46,522 bases of DNA from Methanobacteriota archaeon (GTDB lineage Archaea; Thermoplasmatota; Poseidoniia; Poseidoniales; Thalassarchaeaceae): positions 1 to 46,522 of the forward strand of contig PAOZ01000053.1 of NCBI GenBank assembly GCA_002708695.1, written 5' to 3'. The translations under genes and the position numbers were made by a program. The notes below the pieces were generated by a model that saw nothing but the letters and a program-made list of their open reading frames with translations, was not told where the DNA came from and searched no databases. Shown here piece after piece: positions 1 to 9,440 of the stretch. Numbering within the stretch: the first letter of the stretch is position 1; each line of letters starts with the position of its first letter.

Positions 1-195
1 GATGGTTGTAATGATTGTGTATGTAATGGCGGAGAATGGGCTTGCACTGAGAAGGATTGTTCATCACCGAGTGATTCCTCAACAATTGCAGGTATTTCCA
101 TGCTGGATTTGTCAACTCGTCAGATAATACTCGTTTTCCTAGGAGTAGTTCTCTTTATTGGATTAATTCTGCTTCGTTCGAGGAAATCAGTTTAG
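1..195 (+). CDS. C-terminal end of a membrane-anchored Cys-rich surface protein (5' partial)
   Basis: The window opens inside this reading frame; 64 codons remain before the TAG stop. The first 20 residues contain six cysteines in the order C-N-x-C-x-C, then G and W, then C-T-x3-C. This spacing matches the second half of the pacifastin-type (LCMII) cysteine signature. A Ser/Thr linker follows, then a hydrophobic stretch of about 20 residues (IILVFLGVVLFIGLILL) and a short basic tail (RSRK), as expected for a C-terminal membrane anchor with the bulk of the protein outside the cell. Its last 9 bases overlap the 3' end of the convergent malQ gene. The function of the missing part cannot be told. 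The anchor is clear; the pacifastin resemblance is motif-level only. Confidence 0.7.
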   Translation, partial: DGCNDCVCNGGEWACTEKDCSSPSDSSTIAGISMLDLSTRQIILVFLGVVLFIGLILLRSRKSV

Positions 196-1458
196 TCTTC
201 CGCTATCTTCTATTGCTTTTCTGAACCAATTGACATTTTCATCTGTTAGATTATCCCATTTACATTGCCAAGACCAATTTCCTTCTATTGTTCCAGGTGT
301 GTTCATTCTAGCTTCTGATCCAAGTTTTAAAACATCTTGCAATGGAATTACTGCTAAATTTGACACTGAGTTAAGAGCTTCAATTACTGTTTCTTCTACT
401 GGTTTTACACCCCAACCAACTGTGGTATCATTATCATGTGTTCCAGTATACACTACTGTGTCACTAGTATGATTTTCAGGATTGTGAGGGTTATTTTGAT
501 CATTATTTGAAAACTGAAGAATCACCATTCCAGGTAAATTATGCCGTTTTCTAAGTTCTATGACACTTTCAGGAATTATTCCTAAATCTTCTGCTACAAT
601 ATTTCCGTTAGTACTTGAAATAATTTCAGATAGAAAATCACCCCCTGGTCCTTTAATCCAAGATCCATTTTCTGCTGTTAGATGGTGAGCAGGAATCGAC
701 CATGCGGAATCGATTGCTCGAAAATGATCAATTCGGACGATATCAAAAAGTTCGAACATTCTATTCATCCTATTTTTCCACCATCTGAAATTTTCTTCCT
801 TATGGACAAGCCAGTTGTATAATGGAGTCCCCCATCTTTGACCTGTTTTTGAAAAATAGTCTGGGGGGACACCCGAAACATGAGTGGGTAATCCCTTTTC
901 ATTTAGGTGAAACCTCTCTGGAGAGGCCCAAACATCTGCAGAATCGTGTGATACAAAGAATGGAATGTCCCCATATATTCGAATTCCCTTTGTTTTTGCA
1001 AGTTCTTTCATTTTCGACCACGAGTAATCAAAAAGATACTGTTCAATGTAGATGTTTTGAATTTGTTCGATTTCATTTTCAGAAAAATGTAAGCTAGTTC
1101 TAGTTCGAATTTCTAGTGGCCATTCGGTCCAAGATGTTCCTTCAAATCTCTCTTTGAGAACTCGAAATTGAGCATAATCTTCTAACCATTCACCTTGTTG
1201 TTTGCAATATTCCTCTATTTCTTTTTTTGAGACTTCCTTTGAGGAGTTTTCCATCAATTTTGACCATCCTGCAAATGCCGATGAAGAGGCATAAGGAGAA
1301 CCGTGTTGATCAGGAGGATGGATTGGAAGTACTTGCCAAACTGAAACTCCTAATTTTTCTAAGAATTCCAAGAATTGTATCGCCCCATTTGTTCCTAGAT
1401 TTGGATTAGGAAGGCTAGTGATATGGCAGAGTATACCAACTTCTTTCTTGGTAGACAT
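187..1458 (-). CDS. malQ: 4-alpha-glucanotransferase (amylomaltase, GH77)
   Basis: Transfers alpha-1,4-glucan segments between maltodextrins, releasing glucose, in the cytoplasm. The 423-residue protein starts with the GH77-typical GILCHITSLP segment. It keeps the three family acids: nucleophile D244 in RIDHFRA, acid/base E290 in AEDLG, and D342 in THDND. The EASGT-like flanking loops of the family are reduced: bacterial amylomaltases are usually about 500 residues, so this is a compact version, but N- and C-terminal ends look intact. The ATG is preceded by AGGAG with 5-6 bases spacing. It lies only 8 bases after the stop of the glucan phosphorylase gene, so the two are almost surely co-transcribed and translated as a pair. 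Together they would convert maltodextrins or internal glycogen to glucose-1-phosphate and glucose. Confidence 0.93.
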   Translation of the reverse strand: MSTKKEVGILCHITSLPNPNLGTNGAIQFLEFLEKLGVSVWQVLPIHPPDQHGSPYASSSAFAGWSKLMENSSKEVSKKEIEEYCKQQGEWLEDYAQFRVLKERFEGTSWTEWPLEIRTRTSLHFSENEIEQIQNIYIEQYLFDYSWSKMKELAKTKGIRIYGDIPFFVSHDSADVWASPERFHLNEKGLPTHVSGVPPDYFSKTGQRWGTPLYNWLVHKEENFRWWKNRMNRMFELFDIVRIDHFRAIDSAWSIPAHHLTAENGSWIKGPGGDFLSEIISSTNGNIVAEDLGIIPESVIELRKRHNLPGMVILQFSNNDQNNPHNPENHTSDTVVYTGTHDNDTTVGWGVKPVEETVIEALNSVSNLAVIPLQDVLKLGSEARMNTPGTIEGNWSWQCKWDNLTDENVNWFRKAIEDSGRLN

Positions 1459-1466
1459 TTTTTCTC

Positions 1467-3080
1467 CTAACTTGTATCAAAAGCATCGTAGAACCGTTTG
1501 TAATCATCCATCATTCTGGCTCCAGTGAATCCAACAGAAGTGATAATACTCTGTCTCATTATTTCTAGCCATTGCTGTTTATTTTCCCATGCAGGTAAGA
1601 TATCATTCTCCAAAACATCTAGAATATTTTGTACATCTCTTTCATCATCTCTTTCATCTTCTCCATCGCCTATGGCCCATCCATTTTTGCCATGGATACA
1701 AGCTTCTGGCCACCATCCATCAAGGATAGAACAATTTGGTGATCCGTTTAATGCTGCTTTCATTCCAGATGTTCCCGATGCTTCCATGGGTCTAATCGGG
1801 TTATTCAACCAAATATCGGAGCCAGCTGTCATTAACAACCCTGTATTCATTGAGTAATTTTCAAGGAAAATTACTGGAATTTCATCTTGAATTTGCTTTG
1901 CTCCTTCATAGATGCTTTTGATTAGCATCTTCCCTCCAATGTCTTTTGGATGTGCCTTTCCTGAAAATACAAATTGTATTTTATTGCCCCCTATTTTTCT
2001 TAATCTTTCTAAATCTTTGAAAATTAAATTTGCACGTTTGTACGTCGCAAATCTTCGAGCAAAACCAATTGTTAATTTATCAGAATCTAGTATTACTCCT
2101 GTTTCTTCTTGAACATGGTTTCTGAGGTCTTCTCGTGCTTTTTCTTTGGCATTAGTTAGTTCATTATCTGAAAAAACCATGCTTTCAATGTATGAAGGTT
2201 CCATTCTCCATTTGGGAGATTTTTCATCAAACATCGATTTGAAATTATCATTCGTCCAAGTAATATGGTGAACGCCATTGGTAATTGGATGAATTTTGGT
2301 TCTAGGAAACATTCCTTCAGCTACTTTAGAATTTAATCCAGAAACGGCATTAACCTTTCCACAAAGGCCGATTCCTAAATGACTCATTGAACAAGATTCT
2401 CCACTGTTTGCAATTTCTCTTGCATCAGGTGGCAGTAAATCGCCTAGAACATGTTCCACATCTTCCCATCGAAAACGATCGTGACCAGCAGGAACAGGAG
2501 TATGTGTTGTGAATAAGGTTCTTCGAGATAGTTCCTCTCTTGACCAACCCTGTCTTAACATTTCAAGTGCTGCAAAGGTACAGTGCCCTTCGTTAAGATG
2601 TAACCCTGTGATATCATATCCTAGAGCAAACAATGCTCGAACTCCTCCAACTCCTAGGAGATATTCCTGACGTATTCTCGTCGAGTCATCTCCGCCGTAG
2701 AGGCGATCTCCTAGTGAGGAATGTTCTGCTGAATTAGATGCATGACGAGTATCAAGAAAATATGTTGAAATATCCTTTATTCGATATTCCCAAATCTTGG
2801 AATGAAGAATTGTTCCATCCAATGGTAACTGAATTTCTTTGCCTGTATCTCTCAGGAAATCATTTGGATTAATTTCATCAAATGTTTCAGTTTGAACTCC
2901 TTCTGAATCAACATGTTGGCGAGCATACCCATTCCGATAAAGAAGGGTACATCCAACTAGGTTTATTCCTGCATCTGCGGCTGATTTGATATGGTCTCCG
3001 GCTAAGACTCCTAAGCCTCCCGAATAGGTGTGTAATTCACTTTCAAATCCAACTTCTGCTGAAAGATATGCGACGACCAC
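1467..3080 (-). CDS. glgP: Alpha-glucan phosphorylase (GT35)
   Basis: PLP-dependent phosphorolysis of alpha-1,4-glucans to glucose-1-phosphate. Visible motifs in order: YLSAEVGFES at the N-terminus, the glycine-rich SGGLGVLAGDHIKSAADAG, HLNEGH, TTHTPVPAGHDRF, RFATYKRA, and the PLP site EASGTSGMKAALNG with the Schiff-base lysine at K441. At 537 residues it is the short archaeal/bacterial type; it lacks the roughly 100-residue N-terminal DUF3417 region seen in many relatives. The start is GTG, supported by a strong GGAGGAG Shine-Dalgarno just upstream. It is the first gene of a two-gene unit with malQ and is divergent from the surface GH57 enzyme, from which it is separated by a 97-base promoter region. 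Co-location argues that it works on glucans derived from that enzyme, but it could equally serve internal glycogen. Confidence 0.92.
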   Translation of the reverse strand: MVVAYLSAEVGFESELHTYSGGLGVLAGDHIKSAADAGINLVGCTLLYRNGYARQHVDSEGVQTETFDEINPNDFLRDTGKEIQLPLDGTILHSKIWEYRIKDISTYFLDTRHASNSAEHSSLGDRLYGGDDSTRIRQEYLLGVGGVRALFALGYDITGLHLNEGHCTFAALEMLRQGWSREELSRRTLFTTHTPVPAGHDRFRWEDVEHVLGDLLPPDAREIANSGESCSMSHLGIGLCGKVNAVSGLNSKVAEGMFPRTKIHPITNGVHHITWTNDNFKSMFDEKSPKWRMEPSYIESMVFSDNELTNAKEKAREDLRNHVQEETGVILDSDKLTIGFARRFATYKRANLIFKDLERLRKIGGNKIQFVFSGKAHPKDIGGKMLIKSIYEGAKQIQDEIPVIFLENYSMNTGLLMTAGSDIWLNNPIRPMEASGTSGMKAALNGSPNCSILDGWWPEACIHGKNGWAIGDGEDERDDERDVQNILDVLENDILPAWENKQQWLEIMRQSIITSVGFTGARMMDDYKRFYDAFDTS

Positions 3081-3140
3081 GAACTCCTCCCCCCCTTGCC
3101 ACTGAGCGTTCCAATCCGCTTGTACCGGTATTTATTCCAT

Positions 3141-3155
3141 CCTCTATATTAGAGG
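3141..3155. promoter_or_regulatory. Perfect dyad over a TATA-like box between glgP and the GH57 gene
   Basis: CCTCTA-TAT-TAGAGG is a perfect 6-3-6 inverted repeat. It contains TATA-like sequence on both strands (CTATATTA on the plus strand). Its centre is 30 bases before the GH57 ATG at 3178 and 68 bases before the glgP GTG at 3080. Archaeal TATA boxes sit about 25-28 bases before the start site, so the plus-strand transcript would begin nearly at the ATG, while glgP would have a leader of about 40 bases carrying its Shine-Dalgarno. A repressor bound here would block TBP for both directions. Operator function is inference; the symmetry is seen directly. Confidence 0.5.
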
Positions 3156-3177
3156 CAATAATAGATGTGAGAATAAT

Positions 3178-6100
3178 ATGATAGAGGTTACACGGGTGTC
3201 CATGGAGATTAGAGTCGGAAGCAGTTCTCGCGTCGCTCTAGGTTTGATTTTCCTTATGCTTTCGCCTATTTTTTTAGCACTTTCAAGTGCTTCTACTCCA
3301 AATGATATATCCATAGACGGAGATACATCTGATTGGCCGTCTTCCACAGATATGGGTACAGATGAGAATGATGTCACTCTCTATCTTACTTGGAATTCTA
3401 CACATCTTTTCGTCGGATGGAACGGAACTGATTGGTCATCAAATGATGGTGGAGCAGATCTCTTCATTTACCTAAATACTACTACAGGAGGAACATCTCT
3501 TTCCAAAGATTGGGGGTTTTCACACGTTCTTCCCTTTGCTGCTGATTATGGATTTGTGTTAGAGGATTCTAGTTACCATGCAATAATTGCTGAACAGAAT
3601 GGAGTTTGGGAAACAACTCATGAAGAGAATACAGCAATGGATACCCACACCTTCCCTAGTGAACGATACATTGGTTGGTCCGAAAATAAACAAACTGAAA
3701 TTGCAATTCCTTGGGATGCTATTGGTTCACCAACTTCTGTGGATTTTGTAATATGGGCCCAATGGCAGGATCAAGGAAATGTTTGGACTTCATTCCCTCA
3801 TCAAAATCCCTCAAGTTCTAATGGTGCAGAGACTTTTACTCACATGTATCGTCTTCCTGATAGAAATCAATCTATTGATCCATCTTCCATGGAGATTGTT
3901 GCTAGTTCTGGGGTCAATAAAGCAGAAGATGCATTAAATGTGGCCATTGTTTTCCACCAACATCAACCGTATTACAAGAACAAATTAACTGGGATGTATG
4001 AACTTCCTTGGGTTCGTGTCCATGCAATGACAGAATATGTTGATTCTCCAGGGATTCTCTCTCAATACCCTGGGACTCAGGTAACTTACAATCTAGTGCC
4101 CTCATTCCTTGAGCAACTGGTTGACTATCACCGAAATGAGACTCCTGATGTTCATACAGATTTTGCAAGAAGAGCTTGGCCAACAAATCCCAATGGAAGC
4201 GTTGCAGATTATCCGAATGCCACTGCGCTTGAATTGCATACAATGCAATTCCAATCATTTTGGAATAGTGGATGGATATACAATGTATCTTCTGAAGATC
4301 CCAATGCATGGGTTTTACCTGCTAGTCAACGCTACAAAGAACTCTACGATGCAACATTACATAATCTCAAACCGGCAACAATAATGGATGATGAATTACT
4401 TTCTCCTCAAGATTTGTTGGACCTACAAGTATTGTGGTATCTCTTCCAATTCTCTCCAGACTATGTTCAAGGTGAATATTCATCGTTCTTTTCTCCGCCA
4501 AATGATACCCCTTCACAGCAAGATCAAGGTTTGATGGATCTTTTCACTAAGGGTCGAGATTTCACTCCTTCTGAGTTGACCTATGTTATTGATCAACAGC
4601 ATGCCCATATGGCCAATGTTCTTCCTATGTACAGTCAATTAGCAGAAAGAGGACAAGTTGAGTTGACTACGACTCCCTACTATCATCCCATTATGCCTCT
4701 TCTAATGATGGATGGTTGGACTTTCGAAGATGGAATATACGTTGACAAAGATTCATGGCCACAAGATGTAAGAACACACCTCACCAATGGCATGAATCTG
4801 TTTGAGGATGAACTAGGTTTTCGTCCAAATGGTATGTGGCCATCTGAACAGGCTGTTTCACCTCCAATGGTTCAACCAGTCTCAGATGTCGGAATACAGT
4901 GGATGGTAACTGATGAGGAGATATTAGCTAAATCTACTACTGAAGGTGGTGGGTCTATTGATGTAGAAGATGCTGCACAACTGGCTACTCCTTGGGTTGT
5001 TGAAGGTGAAAATGGTGGCGAAGTTGCAGTTATTTTCCGTGACAGAGTGATTTCCGATAGAGTCGCATTCCAATATGGTTCAATGACTCCAGAAGCAGCT
5101 GTCTCTGATTTCTTGTTTTACTTGGACGGGATTCGTTCTGAATTAATTGCTGCAGGAGAGGATCCTAGTGAGCATCTCTTGACAGTTGCTATGGATGGTG
5201 AAAATTGGATGTTTATGTCTGAATTTCAACATTCGGACAATGCACGTCCATTCATTCACGAATGGTATTCAAGACTCTCATCTCATCCTACTGTTGTTAC
5301 TACAACTCCTTCTGAATTCCTTTCCAATAATTACACACTTCCTAGGATTGAGACAATAGGTACTGGATCTTGGATTGATGGAACATTAAGTACGTGGGCA
5401 GGAGAAGCAGATGAGAGTCTTGCATGGCAACGTCTCGCAGAGGCCAGAAGAGCATTAGTTGATTTTGAATCAGAGTATCCAGACGACCTAGGTTTAGATC
5501 TTGCATGGGAATCTCTCTACATTGCCGAAGGAAGTGATTGGTATTGGTGGTATGGTTTAGATCAAGATAGTGGCTATGATGAAATGTGGGATGTTCTGTT
5601 CAAAGTACATCTTTCAAATATTTACCGAGCAATAAATTTGGATCTTCCTCCTTATTTGCAAGATCTTTGGACAAATCCCGCTCTTCCAGATGAATCTGCT
5701 AGCGCAATCATTGAACCAATGATAGATGGAATTGCTTTACCCGGTGAATGGGATGGTGCTGCAGTTTATTCAGCTGACTCAGTAAATGGAGGTGACCTTG
5801 ATATCGAGTCATTCCATCTTGGGTACGATGCTTCTAATCTATATGTTAGAGTTGACATGACTAATCCAGAACAGATTGACGCATTGAATCAATCAAAGGA
5901 AGCGGATTTAGCAATATATTTCATGCAACCAAATGCTCAAAATTTCAATGAAGTTGAGACGAATTTTAGGACATATTTTGGAAACCAAATTTTAGGATTC
6001 CCTGCAAAGAAAATGGTTGCATTTGATTTTGAGCAATTGCGTTCAGATGGCCAAGCAAAATGGAATTTATTTGATGCTAGAGGGAAGGTTGGAGATAACG

Positions 6101-7818
6101 AACAATGGGCATTAACTGGCTCCTCAATACTTGGTGGATGTGCAGGTGATGAAATTTACGAATTTGTCATCCCATGGTCAGATTTGGGCCTTGCACCACG
6201 ATATACGACACGCGTCAAAGTAGTTTCTGCTTGGGCTGATTCCTTTGCTTATGGTGATGGAGAGGATGTCGAGATAGCGCCCCCTGCTCCTGCAGAAATA
6301 GTTCTCCCTGATTTAGAAGAGTGGGTTACGTTGTTGGAATTCGAGGACGCTTTAGGTGACGAAACTGGAGATGGAGATTATTCTTATCCGTTGGCGAGTG
6401 ATTTTACTCCTGGAAGTGGACTATTTGATGGAACATCTATGAAAATCAGCCAGAGTGCATGGAATGCTCGTTTTGAGATTGAAATGGCAGAGATGACTGA
6501 TTATTGGGGCCTTTCAAATGGCTTCAGTCATCAGATTGTTCAGATATACGTGGATCAAGGAGAATCAACAACTGGACGTACACAGATGCTCGATGGAGCC
6601 AATGCAGAAGTGCATCCAGATTGGGCATGGGAAGTTGCAATTTCCGCAACTGGCGAACCTGGGGCAGTCAAAGCAGTAAATGCCGCAACTGGAGAAACTA
6701 GTGCAAAGGGGATTGAGGTTTCAGGGGATGTTGATACAAAGACAATCACAATTACAGTCTCAAAGACAGTGATAGGTTCCGATGTTCCTAACTATCGTTT
6801 CGTAGTTGTTCTTGGAAGTCAAGACGGATTTGGTACAGGCAAATGGAGAGATGTTGACGCCACAGCAAAGACTTGGCGTTTGGGAGGTGGAGCAGATCCT
6901 TCACCCGTTGATGGAGTAGATTATGATCCAAATATTATCGATATATTGTTGTCAGATGGAGATCAAGCAACCATGTTAGGTAGTTATGATGTTCAAGCCC
7001 AACAATTTGCAGTTTTAACAGGATTTGAATTACCTGAAGTAGCTCAACAAGTTTACGGAGCCAAGGTGGTTGGAACTACAGCCAATTCTGCAATTCTAGA
7101 ATGGTCAACCACTCAAGCAGAAGCAGGAATTGTTACTTGCACTTCTAGTGATAACACGTCGAAAGAATGGAATGAGTCAATTTTGTCTCCTTCTGGAATT
7201 GAATCATTATCTCACACCATTCAGTTGACGGGATTAGATACAGCTTCTACTTATTCGTGTTTGATTACTGTAGGAACCGCTCCTCCAGCTTCCGTTCAAT
7301 TCAATACTTCTGAAGAACTTGATACTACTCCTCCAGAAGTATTGAATTTAGATGTCCAACCATTAACTGGTGGTTCTTTGAAGGTAACTTGGTACACCAG
7401 TGAAGAAACTACTGAATCTATCGAAGTAGATGGCCAAATATTTACTGGAGATGTAGTAGCTCTTCGTAAGAATCACCAAATGTCAATTACTCCTAATCCT
7501 GTTTTGCCAGTATTACAGGAATTTTCTCTTACTGTGACAGTTTCTGATGCTTCTGGAAATAGTAATTCATCTAGTATTATTTTTATTATTCCTGAAGATT
7601 TTGCAGTTTCTCCTTTGCCGGACGAAGAGTCTGACTCTTCTGAATGTTCGACATTAGATGGAGAGGTATGTGAAACACCTTCCTCTTCAAATGGTGAATT
7701 AATCATGGGAGCCGCAGTTTTGGTAATTTTATTGGTTGGTTTTGCATTGATGAGAACAAGAATTTCCGAGAATGAGATTTTGGATGGACTCATTCAAGAA
7801 ATAGAAGATATTGAATGA
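3178..7818 (+). CDS. Surface-anchored GH57 glycoside hydrolase (amylopullulanase-like)
   Basis: A 1546-residue secreted alpha-glucan hydrolase. Order of parts: signal peptide (about 18-40, ending SSAS); an N-terminal CBM9/DOMON-like sandwich (about 45-230, opening IDGDTSDW); GH57 catalytic domain (about 250-730) with HQHQPYY at 260-266, nucleophile E557 in GMWPSEQ and acid/base D673 in MDGENW; a second CBM9-like domain (about 845-1010, IDGIALPGEWDG); a region like the C-terminal module of glucodextranase found in archaeal amylopullulanases (about 1040-1290); a fibronectin III/Ig-like part (about 1300-1470); and an anchor helix (about 1508-1526) followed by a short tail. Family knowledge points to alpha-1,4 and alpha-1,6 cleavage of starch, glycogen or pullulan outside the cell. 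M9 is an alternative start. Divergent from glgP-malQ; its stop abuts the DP1 stop with no spacer. Confidence 0.88.
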   Translation: MIEVTRVSMEIRVGSSSRVALGLIFLMLSPIFLALSSASTPNDISIDGDTSDWPSSTDMGTDENDVTLYLTWNSTHLFVGWNGTDWSSNDGGADLFIYLNTTTGGTSLSKDWGFSHVLPFAADYGFVLEDSSYHAIIAEQNGVWETTHEENTAMDTHTFPSERYIGWSENKQTEIAIPWDAIGSPTSVDFVIWAQWQDQGNVWTSFPHQNPSSSNGAETFTHMYRLPDRNQSIDPSSMEIVASSGVNKAEDALNVAIVFHQHQPYYKNKLTGMYELPWVRVHAMTEYVDSPGILSQYPGTQVTYNLVPSFLEQLVDYHRNETPDVHTDFARRAWPTNPNGSVADYPNATALELHTMQFQSFWNSGWIYNVSSEDPNAWVLPASQRYKELYDATLHNLKPATIMDDELLSPQDLLDLQVLWYLFQFSPDYVQGEYSSFFSPPNDTPSQQDQGLMDLFTKGRDFTPSELTYVIDQQHAHMANVLPMYSQLAERGQVELTTTPYYHPIMPLLMMDGWTFEDGIYVDKDSWPQDVRTHLTNGMNLFEDELGFRPNGMWPSEQAVSPPMVQPVSDVGIQWMVTDEEILAKSTTEGGGSIDVEDAAQLATPWVVEGENGGEVAVIFRDRVISDRVAFQYGSMTPEAAVSDFLFYLDGIRSELIAAGEDPSEHLLTVAMDGENWMFMSEFQHSDNARPFIHEWYSRLSSHPTVVTTTPSEFLSNNYTLPRIETIGTGSWIDGTLSTWAGEADESLAWQRLAEARRALVDFESEYPDDLGLDLAWESLYIAEGSDWYWWYGLDQDSGYDEMWDVLFKVHLSNIYRAINLDLPPYLQDLWTNPALPDESASAIIEPMIDGIALPGEWDGAAVYSADSVNGGDLDIESFHLGYDASNLYVRVDMTNPEQIDALNQSKEADLAIYFMQPNAQNFNEVETNFRTYFGNQILGFPAKKMVAFDFEQLRSDGQAKWNLFDARGKVGDNEQWALTGSSILGGCAGDEIYEFVIPWSDLGLAPRYTTRVKVVSAWADSFAYGDGEDVEIAPPAPAEIVLPDLEEWVTLLEFEDALGDETGDGDYSYPLASDFTPGSGLFDGTSMKISQSAWNARFEIEMAEMTDYWGLSNGFSHQIVQIYVDQGESTTGRTQMLDGANAEVHPDWAWEVAISATGEPGAVKAVNAATGETSAKGIEVSGDVDTKTITITVSKTVIGSDVPNYRFVVVLGSQDGFGTGKWRDVDATAKTWRLGGGADPSPVDGVDYDPNIIDILLSDGDQATMLGSYDVQAQQFAVLTGFELPEVAQQVYGAKVVGTTANSAILEWSTTQAEAGIVTCTSSDNTSKEWNESILSPSGIESLSHTIQLTGLDTASTYSCLITVGTAPPASVQFNTSEELDTTPPEVLNLDVQPLTGGSLKVTWYTSEETTESIEVDGQIFTGDVVALRKNHQMSITPNPVLPVLQEFSLTVTVSDASGNSNSSSIIFIIPEDFAVSPLPDEESDSSECSTLDGEVCETPSSSNGELIMGAAVLVILLVGFALMRTRISENEILDGLIQEIEDIE

Positions 7819-9399
7819 TTATGCGAAGGGAATACTTGCAGTTTCATGCGTATGTAGATTGACAACTGTTAGAATCGCAGGCCTCGGTTGGAAACCCAAA
7901 GTTCGTTGATATCCTGTTTGGTCTTGCCATGTGCTACTATGAATCAGTTTGACTCCTTTGTAATCTGAAACATGATGCCCATGTACGTGACCAGTAACGA
8001 AAATATCCGGTATTGTTCGAATTACCAGATTATCTTCAGGTTCAGGAGAAAGAGGTGTTTTCCCACCCCATGATGGTGCCAAGTGCCTGCGATCAATCAT
8101 AGCTCTCATTGCTGCTTCTGGCCTGTCATATGATACACTCCTCATTTTCGAAACGAAATCATCAATGCTTTTTCCATGATAAGAAAGAATTCGAACTCCA
8201 TGCAAACTGAAGTCACATGGGTTTCCAACAAAGGTGGTATTGTTGTAGTCTTGTTGCAGTTCTGGATCTAATGCAGGTTGTGGTTCTGCAGGCCTCACAG
8301 CATCATGATTTCCAGGTAGAAGAAGAACATCTACCCAGTCAGGTAGTGGCTCCAAAAGTCTTGCAAGTCCACCATATTGGTTGAAAAGGTCAGGGATTGC
8401 AAGTTCTTTTTCTTGATTCGGATAAATTCCCACTCCATCGACACCATCGCCACTTATTACAAAGTAACGAATTGTTCTTGCAAGTGGATCTGTATTGAAC
8501 CATTCAACCATCTTATGCCATTGTGATTCCAAGAAAGTCTTCGAACCCAAGTGTACGTCTGAAAGAAATGCAACTGAAATTGCTTGGTCAGCAGGAGCAG
8601 AATTCTTGTTATGCTCTGTAAGTGGTGGAAAATATATTTCTTCTACAATGAAAGTATCTCTCCTACTTCTTTCTGACTTTAGCCGTCCAGTGATTCCAAT
8701 GACATCATCTGGCATTAATCCAGTTCTAAGCGGATGTTCATCCCCAAATTCAGGTCTATTGTACATGATACATTCAATCTCTGCCCCCTCGTCTTCTAGA
8801 GTGAAACGAAGATGCCCTCCATTCTTGGTGTATGTAGGCGAGTTGACAATTCCAATCAATGAACAATCTTCTTCTCTATATCTAGGTTTGTTCATTGATA
8901 CTTCGCCTACTTGAGTAGGTCGATATGGCAATATTCTCGAATCAATTATCATCTTTTTTATTGTAGATAAACGATCATTGAAGCAAGAGAGAATATCACT
9001 CATTCTTCCTTCAGTAATACTATTTCCGGTTATATCAAAATGAACTTCTAATTCCATGTCTACATCTATTGCCTCCATTGGAAAGGCAGCTAAATCATAG
9101 TGTGAAAGACCATGTGGCCTTGATGCAGATTTTATTTCATTTTCATTTATAGGGGCAATTATTCTTGCATTTTTACTGTCCGAAGTAGTAGTTTCAGGAC
9201 TAGATTTGATTCCAGAAATTTCCAATAAATGTTCGATAGTTTTCTGATCCAAAAATCCAGTAATATTATTTTCAAGTGCAGCAATAATGACTGGTTCAAT
9301 TGATTCCAACGGCTCCAGTAATTTACGAGTTACAGGGGTCTCAAGGAGATGAATAGACGCCAAACTCCGTTGACGTGCCCCCCAAGTCTCGCCACTCAT
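7819..9399 (-). CDS. polB: DNA polymerase D small subunit DP1 (3'-5' exonuclease subunit)
   Basis: Proofreading subunit of the euryarchaeal replicative polymerase PolD; partners the large subunit DP2, which is not in this window. The 526-residue protein has an N-terminal helical region, an OB-fold (about 172-262) and a calcineurin-like phosphodiesterase domain. Metal-binding motifs are complete: SDVHLGS with D281 and H283, the GDGVDGVG segment, GNHD at 363-366, and GHVHGHH starting at 470. Unlike eukaryotic B subunits the nuclease motifs are intact, so exonuclease activity is expected. It is the last of a minus-strand string (aspS, tRNA-Val, pncC, then this gene after 41 bases). Its 3' end touches that of the GH57 gene. 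Confidence 0.93.
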   Translation of the reverse strand: MSGETWGARQRSLASIHLLETPVTRKLLEPLESIEPVIIAALENNITGFLDQKTIEHLLEISGIKSSPETTTSDSKNARIIAPINENEIKSASRPHGLSHYDLAAFPMEAIDVDMELEVHFDITGNSITEGRMSDILSCFNDRLSTIKKMIIDSRILPYRPTQVGEVSMNKPRYREEDCSLIGIVNSPTYTKNGGHLRFTLEDEGAEIECIMYNRPEFGDEHPLRTGLMPDDVIGITGRLKSERSRRDTFIVEEIYFPPLTEHNKNSAPADQAISVAFLSDVHLGSKTFLESQWHKMVEWFNTDPLARTIRYFVISGDGVDGVGIYPNQEKELAIPDLFNQYGGLARLLEPLPDWVDVLLLPGNHDAVRPAEPQPALDPELQQDYNNTTFVGNPCDFSLHGVRILSYHGKSIDDFVSKMRSVSYDRPEAAMRAMIDRRHLAPSWGGKTPLSPEPEDNLVIRTIPDIFVTGHVHGHHVSDYKGVKLIHSSTWQDQTGYQRTLGFQPRPAILTVVNLHTHETASIPFA

Positions 9400-9440
9400 G
9401 GAGTCTGTGCTGAACAGAGGGACTCAAAGAGGATTGCGCT

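Noticed and set aside
8495-8914. A 139-codon plus-strand open frame inside DP1
   Set aside because: It is a shadow of the strongly motif-supported DP1 gene on the other strand, with no ribosome site or recognisable domain.
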